Assembly: GCA_002751075.1 (NCBI GenBank)
Contig: NAOQ01000138.1
Location: 11,135-65,826 of the forward strand
DNA length: 54,692 nucleotides
Direction of reading: 5' to 3'
Source of the DNA: Ichthyophonus hoferi
Taxonomy: Eukaryota; Opisthokonta; Ichthyosporea; Ichthyophonida; Ichthyophonidae
Position numbers and translations under genes: made by a program. Under the pieces are notes generated by a model. That model did no database searches. It was not told the DNA's origin and saw only the letters and a list, made by a program, of their open reading frames with translations. Shown here piece after piece: positions 48,049 to 54,692 of this stretch. The first letter of the stretch is position 1. The number at the start of each line of letters is the position of its first letter.

Positions 48049-49235
48049 GTTTTTAAATAATTAAGTTTAAAGTACTGATAATCTAATATATTACCACTAT
48101 TTTACACTATTTACAATTAAGTAAATAATTGAACACACAGAATTAAACAGCGAAACTGTGTTGTTACTACACATAAATATTATGTATAAATACAAATTAT
48201 TTATAGAATTGTAGTGCTATAATATAGTTGCTAGTCGGGAATAAACTGTACTCATTTGATCACGTGATATAGTTTTATTATGATTTTAGTGTTGGTTGAT
48301 TGGTGCCTTATGGCGCGTAAAATGTGTGGTTAAACCTGCAGCCATTAATTTACTTCGTCACGGCCTTACGCATACCAATGAGTGTACATATGTATGGTTA
48401 AATAATTAAACTATAAATACCTTAAATAAATATATAAGAAATACAAGAATAAACTACTTAAATGGTCCTTATGTTACAGTGGCGATTCCGGTGTACAGGG
48501 GACCAATCGCACCTATTACAGCTAACATGTACGATAATAGGCAGATTATGTATCAAGTCTACGTAATAATAATAAAGATTGACATTTACTCGCTGTACAC
48601 TACAGCCCAATTCAGTCTCACCAAATCACATATGCTTACAATAATATAAAATTAGCCACTGTGTTAATTTTTTATTTTTTATTGGGTCAATTAGAGTTTG
48701 ATTAAATAACTGGGATTGGTTAAGACACTTTTAATGTTAATTAGAATAGTAGTAATAATAAATACTAAATAATAAATAAACAATTGATCTTGAAAATCAT
48801 AATAGGTAATAAATAGTAATAAAAATCACATGAATAATAATAATATTTAAAAAATAAGCAGTAGGGATTAATAAATTTATTACCGTTCTTAATTTCTATT
48901 ATCACCCTGGTCTTACCTTACACAAATAATGGAATTTTAACAGCAATTTTAACAGCAAAGCCAACAAGTAAAACTTAAAATTCTGTTGTATGGATCTAGT
49001 TATCCATGCGTGCTTGATATAGGAATATGGTAAGCACCTCAGAATGTTTTGCCTTGATTTGTGAATTACAGCCCAACTTATATTGCATTGTGTTCAATGT
49101 AAGGGACTCTATGTGTACACACTATTTGTGTCGCTATACACGAGAGACAGAGTTGGCCACACAGTAGCAACATCATAATAATCTTCGTTAATATACTATT
49201 TCCTGCAAAACATTCCCCTCCCCCCCCTCCCCCAA
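48049..49235. other. Spacer between GET3 start and the aminopeptidase stop
   Basis: 1.2 kb, same-strand gene neighbours; should hold the GET3 promoter and the aminopeptidase 3' UTR. A minus-strand AATAAA lies at 48876-48881, about 355 bases past the aminopeptidase stop. The only repeat seen is the LTR-like fragment near 48.6 kb. Confidence 0.5.
48595..48675 (+). repeat. LTR-like dispersed repeat, copy 3 (short fragment)
   Basis: AATTCAGTCTCACCA... to ...AAATTAGCCACTGTGTTAA matches the middle of the copies at 2171 (GAATTCAGTCTCGCCAC, AAATTAGCCACGGTGTGG) and 31682 (GAATTCAGTCTAACTAC, AACTAACCACTGTGTG). Flanks do not match clearly. Confidence 0.45.
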
Positions 49236-52200
49236 CTACCACGAGAAGTATTCTGTATTTTCAATCATTCCTATAAGTCTGCTCATAATGCGTTTTCCAT
49301 CTATTCTCTTTCCATTATGCTCGTATTCGTTGGTTATCCACACCTTACAATTTCCCATGGATTTCGCCAATTCCAATGAAAAGTCTCTAGTAACAGCACA
49401 GTCTTCATAATAGACTACAGCGGCTATAGGTACAGTATTTTTCTTCAACTGGACACGATCGTAGAGTGGCTCCCAGTCACTCTTAGTTGCTAGGATGTTG
49501 GCGACCTCCTATAATGGTCATTAGTTTTGATTCGTTAATTAAATTTAACTGTAGTGTTTCATTGGATTACAACCTGGATATTATATATATACCCAAACTA
49601 AGTGGATGCTCATTTAAACATTATAGTACGTTAGTTACTGTCATATAAATACTACAGGCCTTTTCAAGTATCATCTCTAGGTACTTATGTTAGATATAAG
49701 TAGAGGCAGGTTCGGTCCTTGCGAATTGTAACTACTTAAAATTGAGGAACTACTTGGATTCTGTTAACTATTTTTTCTCAAACTACACAGGCAATTGTTA
49801 TTGCATCTGTAATAATAGTAACTAATCTTAATATTGCATAATTATAGTTATAAAAATAAATCTTAATAATCAAGTAAATAATCTATTTTTTAACAATATA
49901 ATAATTGTAGTGTTCGACTTAATAATGTTAATTACATCAATAATAAAAAGTTAATTTGTCTTTCAACCACTTAGAAGATATCTTAGACCAATTTAAAATT
50001 ATTTGAACCTATTATTTTGTGTTTATACGTATCATCTTCTCTTACATTATGCTATAGTTTACTGTATTACATTATATCACAACCACATACCTTCATAGGT
50101 CTAAAACTAGCTACATCATCAAGTAGCCAAGGGTACATTGTCTCTGCAGTGAAGTTTACCCTCTCATTATCGGGTGATTCCGTCTTATATGCATCAGGCC
50201 TTCCCCTGTGTGCCGCCCAGTTACTAGCTTTGCCTGGTCCGTCCAAATAAATTTGCTCGTGGAGCAAAACATAGAGAGGGTTACATTCCCAACTAATGAC
50301 TCCTTGTACAGCATGGAAGAAGAATGGGCTGAGTTCCATGTGCTTCTCATCTATAGGGGTGGTCTCCCAGGCACGTTCAATGATGTCATGAAGGGCAGGG
50401 AAGGTGACGGCCCCACCACCTATAAAACAGAAGCCTAATTGTTGAAAGCGACGGGGAGTGAGATGGTCTCCATTAGGTAATATGACTTTATTGTCAGTTA
50501 GATACAGCATGATATTTTGTACAGCTGCTATGTCTTGAGGGAACATAGAGTAGTAGCGTGTATTCTTTTCAATAACAGTGTTATAGGTTGCTGCATAAAC
50601 TTCCTCGATTGTCCGTAGAACGGGAGGGAGACCACCTAGTAAGGAGGCATGGTGGGCGTTGGTATATGTAGTATGATACGATATAGTACGATATAATATG
50701 CAAATACAATGCAATATAGTATTGTATAATGTAGTATTAAGCTATGTACACACAGCCAAATGCAGAGAAAGAAAAAACACGACATGGACTCTTTTTTTCC
50801 AATGATCATTGGTTTTCCATCACTATAAACCCAAGACGCACCGATCTTTGTGGTGAAATATGACGTGTACCAATAGAAAGACGTGCAATCTATTATTAGT
50901 TACAATTATTCAGTTAAATAATACCATTTTCACGTAGAGACAGTAATTATTTTAATACCTTATATTGTGATAGTATACAAAGGTAATGCAAAGTGTATGA
51001 TAGAAGAAAAAATAAGTTCTATGTATGCACTTATGTATGTATAATTTTTTAGGTTTTCCTGTTTTAATTTATTTCTGTATATGTGCAAGCATTTATCAAT
51101 ATCCATATGTATATATTTTTTACACACACATATATATAGCATTTGCTTAATGCTATATATAATAAGTTACAAAACTAGTTCATGCCAACCAGTATAAAAT
51201 AAGAATTTTCTTCGTATGGATGTTATCTTGTCATACTATTGAGATAAAAGGAATAAGCTTTTAATGTTTCCATAACACCAGTCTAGAAAGATCATTAAAC
51301 TATTTGAAACGGCACCGTTTCTTTTTTTAATTATCCAATTTAAATAACCTAATATATCTTCTACTGTGATATTTTCACTTTGCCAATCAGAAGCATGCCA
51401 TATAAAAAGTAGCTGTCAAATAAGAGTCTCTCCCTAGGCCTATTATACAAAAGCATTTAAAATATTTTAAGAAAATATATAGTTGTCTGCGTGTAAATAA
51501 ATTCACTAATAGAGAAAATTAGGTGAAGATAAAGAGAAAACAATAACAAAGGTATATCTATAACTCACCAGTAATAAGAGCATGTTCTATACTCTCAGGG
51601 TAGAATGACAGATAGGTTGTAATACACCAGCCACCAAAGCTCTGTCCAGCCACGGCCCACTTCTTTCCTCCTGCTACTCTTTCTCGAAAGCTTTCAGCAT
51701 CACGCACTATGTCAGTCTGACGGAAGTGGGTGAGGTACTCAGCAAAGGTTTGTGAAGTGGAGAAATGTTTGTAGGTGTTAACAGTTACGGCTGTACTTAG
51801 GCCTGTGCCACGCTGGTCTAGGAGTACTGGAAGGGTGAGGTGTGGAGTAAGAGAGGAAGAAAGAATGGAATAAGAATAGAAAGCGGATGAGAGAGGACAG
51901 GAAAGGAAAGACAGATATTAAGAAAGTGAACTAAAATTAGCGAAATGAAGTTAAAATATGGGTGTATGGGTGTGTATAAGGGGCTTGGAGGGTTGATTTT
52001 TTTTCGGATTTTTTTTTGTTACCAGGGGAATCAGAGGTGTATATATAAAGATCCACTACAACTTAAAAATACAACGAAAAACAAAATCCAGATTTTTATC
52101 TATTCTTTTTTTCCGGTTAAAAAAAGTTAAATTAACATCCAAATTCAATTCGACATAAAATCTATTAAACAATTATTGTGAGGCCTCAATATCTAGTAAA

Positions 52201-53113
52201 ACGATATATATGAAAACACTTGGCAACCGTATGATTAAATTGTGGTGGTATATAAATAGCAATAACAATATAATATAGGGATATAATGTGTGTATAAAGA
52301 TGAAGTAGGTGTGGTTAAAATTACAACATTAATATGAAAGTTTTATGCTTTTTGCTTATGATTTTAAAATTCTAAAATTGCAAAGTAAGCTCAATAGGGC
52401 CTGTGCATTGTAATATGAAGATCAAGCAAGTTTTTTAGATATAAATATGGTAAGGAGAAATGGAGAATTTGCGTATTTATTTTAAAAAAACAAAGCATCA
52501 ATCAAAAATCAAATGAAAGTACATAGCCACCATGACTACTTACGGAGAGGGAAGTGTTTCAGCATACATATACATATTATGAGGTATGAATTTAGAATCC
52601 AATTTCTCTTTTTTAGTCTATACAGAAAAGGTTACGGGTGTTTGCTAGCAGGTCTTATTGGTGCTTTGTTTGTCATGTTGGTGAAATTCTATTACATAGC
52701 TCCGTATCACGTGTAATGTGTAAATTTTAACCACAACCAAGGGAAAAGCCACCCAAATACATATAGGTTCAGTAAGAAATTAAAAAGAAAAAAAAACTCA
52801 TATGAAACATTAAAACAATACTCAAAACACACTTTTACTTACAGACCCTGTATTTTTCCAATAGACATTTAAGCCAACCAGGCAAAGCACCATCAGGTCG
52901 GCAGCACTCGAAGCCAGGACCACCTTGAAAGTTAATAATCCACGGTAGGTTTTCACGGTCTTCAAACATAGAAGAATCTATCACTTCACGGGCAAACACA
53001 ACAATCTTTTGACCGTTGGGTTTCATATAATCCAGTGGAAGATATAGCCTGTGGTTGCGCGTAGCAACACCGGGAATAGTGTGAACGTAAGGTAGAGACT
53101 CGGAAATGGCCAT
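49236..53113 (-). CDS. Prolyl aminopeptidase-like alpha/beta hydrolase (S33), 4 exons, complete
   Basis: Predicted to release N-terminal proline from peptides; no signal peptide seen, so probably cytosolic. Exons in transcription order: 53113-52843, 51826-51569, 50635-50091, 49508-49236; all phases agree, 1347 bases, 448 residues, the length of the large bacterial/fungal prolyl aminopeptidases. Motifs: QGGPGFECCRPDG (oxyanion-hole HGGPG-type element, about residue 60-70), YRVLLLDQRGTGLS, nucleophile elbow GQSFGGW with the catalytic Ser, LITGGLPP, the late Asp in VVYYEDCAV, and TNEYEHNGKRIDG with the catalytic His. The start is the ATG at 53113 (MAISESLPYV); the open frame continues upstream to a TTG but has no ATG there. 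Alternative role: other S33 hydrolases share the fold, but the combination of GGPG, DQRGTG and TGGLPP is characteristic of prolyl aminopeptidase. Confidence 0.93.
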
Positions 53114-54692
53114 TTCGTTTGTTAAAATAAAACTCAATTTGGTAAGACAACAATGTAATTGTCGAACAAACTAGGTGAGCACAGATTTTTTATACATTTC
53201 CATGACAGATTAGAGTGAATTTTTATCTTACCCTGTTTATTTACACCAATAAAATAAGAATTCTACCTAATTGATTAATGTATTGGATTATAACTGTTTA
53301 TATGGATCTTGCTTACTATTTTTAGGTACCTCTCATTGGCTTTTTTATTTTACTGCTCTAAACAATAAAATAGATCACTCGTGGTCTAAAAATAAGATCT
53401 TTCATATTTTATTTTTGAATAAAAAACCTCACATTGATACTCGTAGGTATCCCCACCTGTTGCCATAGGTGTCAATCTTCAGTGATTACTTTGCATTAAT
53501 CATTTTCATACCAAATTATAATAATATTTTGCTTCTCTAACGAGATTTTAACTACTACGATAAGCCAACGGCCTGGATTATGATGTTCTAAAACACGATT
53601 ACTATTTGAATCACTTTATACTATGTTTATTTAGTATAGCAATCAACAAATCTCCTATGTGTACAGTGCTGATAATAATATGCTTCATTTAATTATTAAT
53701 GGAGACAGGATTTTTAATGAGCTGTTTATTTATTTATATACTTTATATAAAAAGCTAAATTGTTTAAATTGTTTCTTTTTTTTTGGAACAATTTCATTTC
53801 AGGTCTAAAGCTGTTTAAGTATATACCATCAATATTATTAGTCCCAACTAAATGCCAAGTAGATATATTCAATTCTATTTGATTGAATGGGGAGAACACA
53901 GAAAAAACAAAACAAAATGAGCCTTACTAATACATCAATAAGAAAAAGAGTTAATTCACCATCTAAATCAGGACATAATAGTATTTAAGTATTGTAGTAA
54001 GATCAGACAATTCTAGTGGGTCTCTTTGACCCATCATGTTGGATCAGCTAATATGAATATTTATTATTGGCTTCATTTTAGTTGCAATCTTGGTGTTAAC
54101 TAGAAAGAGTAACACTAGCGATCAAGCCAGATACAAAAAGAAGAAAAAAATCAATAATAAAGGATCCGCTCACAAATACGCGGTTACGGCAAATGCGAAG
54201 TTCTCGTATTCGTACACAATTTTTTTTTGGATTCTATATACATCGTTATTGTAATGTCTAATTTACCACTGGCTCTCTACACGATAATCAATGTTCGAAT
54301 CGCTCACTCGTGCAGAAGTCAAAAAATTGCTTATGGACATTAGATAGTGACAATAGCGTTTATTTACATAACAACATAGCTCTACTTAATGACCAATCTC
54401 ATTGTGCAATTTCCACATTCGCACCAAAGCGCATCAAAGCATTTATTCCTTCTGAGTTAGAACAGATACAATTACTACAGTCAGTTACCTAGAGAATTGG
54501 TGTATGGTATGAGCCTTCAATAGAACCTCTAGCAAAACAAACCAATCCGATCAAGTAGCTATCTTTCACACTGGCCAGCAAGCGATAACCACTATCAGTT
54601 ATACAATTGAAGATTCCGATAACTTAGACAGAATATGATAAGATCATATCCCTGATGGCCCAGGTATCTATAACAAAAATCAAATCAAAACT
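53114..54692. other. Right-edge region without a recognised gene
   Basis: AT-rich. A small perfect hairpin TGGGTC-tcttt-GACCCA lies at about 54017-54033. A 60-codon frame at 54310-54492 (begins MQKSKNCLWTLDSD) is of more protein-like composition than most short frames here, but I recognise nothing in it and see no splice continuation. The promoter of the aminopeptidase should lie next to 53113. Confidence 0.4.

Noticed and set aside
53114-53137. Longer N terminus for the aminopeptidase
   Set aside because: The upstream codon is TTG, not ATG; the first ATG is at 53113 and gives a normal family start.
54310-54492. 60-codon frame at the right edge
   Set aside because: No recognised domain, no promoter or splice evidence; kept only as a remark in the spacer entry.
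1-54692. CRISPR array, bacterial operon or defence system
   Set aside because: No regularly spaced repeats with unique spacers, and all recognised genes are spliced eukaryotic genes.

Overview
The window is nuclear DNA of an intron-rich, AT-rich animal. It carries five protein genes in many short phase-consistent exons, metazoan-type NAGS and DP proteins, pol III genes, and old Ty1/copia debris. An early-branching metazoan such as a sponge is my best guess, from gene compactness, intron density and a bacterial/fungal-type prolyl aminopeptidase; nothing in the sequence proves the lineage.

Layout: (1) 1-1864, + strand: 3' part of N-acetylglutamate synthase (NAGS), open at the left edge. (2) 1865-4809: spacer between two convergent genes, with an LTR-like repeat copy, a tRNA-Gln(CUG) gene and a 5S-rRNA-like gene (both - strand), and two decayed 5S partial copies. 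(3) 4810-18722, - strand: a complete 28-exon 2-oxoglutarate dehydrogenase E1 gene (OGDH), 2994 coding bases, 997 residues; one gap of Ns lies inside an intron. (4) 18723-35039: a gene-poor island of about 16 kb with a broken copia-type fossil (about 23.3-29.6 kb), an inverted repeat with arms of about 0.4 kb, and a second LTR-like repeat copy. (5) about 35040-39031, + strand: a DP-family (E2F partner) transcription factor lacking only its 5' exon(s), with an N gap in its last intron. (6) 41732-48048, - strand: complete 10-exon GET3/ASNA1 ATPase, 323 residues. (7) 49236-53113, - strand: complete 4-exon prolyl aminopeptidase-like hydrolase, 448 residues. (8) 53114-54692: no gene that I can name.

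The genes are housekeeping genes without an obvious shared pathway: NAGS and OGDH are mitochondrial metabolism (NAGS regulates or begins arginine/urea metabolism, OGDH is the TCA-cycle E1), DP is cell-cycle transcription, GET3 delivers tail-anchored proteins to the ER, and the aminopeptidase trims N-terminal proline. No operon-like or defence-like system is visible. The points most worth a second look are the 5S-like gene with decaying tandem copies, the tight inverted repeat at 29.85-30.70 kb, the relic duplicated exon end inside OGDH, the candidate laterally acquired aminopeptidase, and a probable false assembly duplication around the gap at 11.68-12.06 kb.
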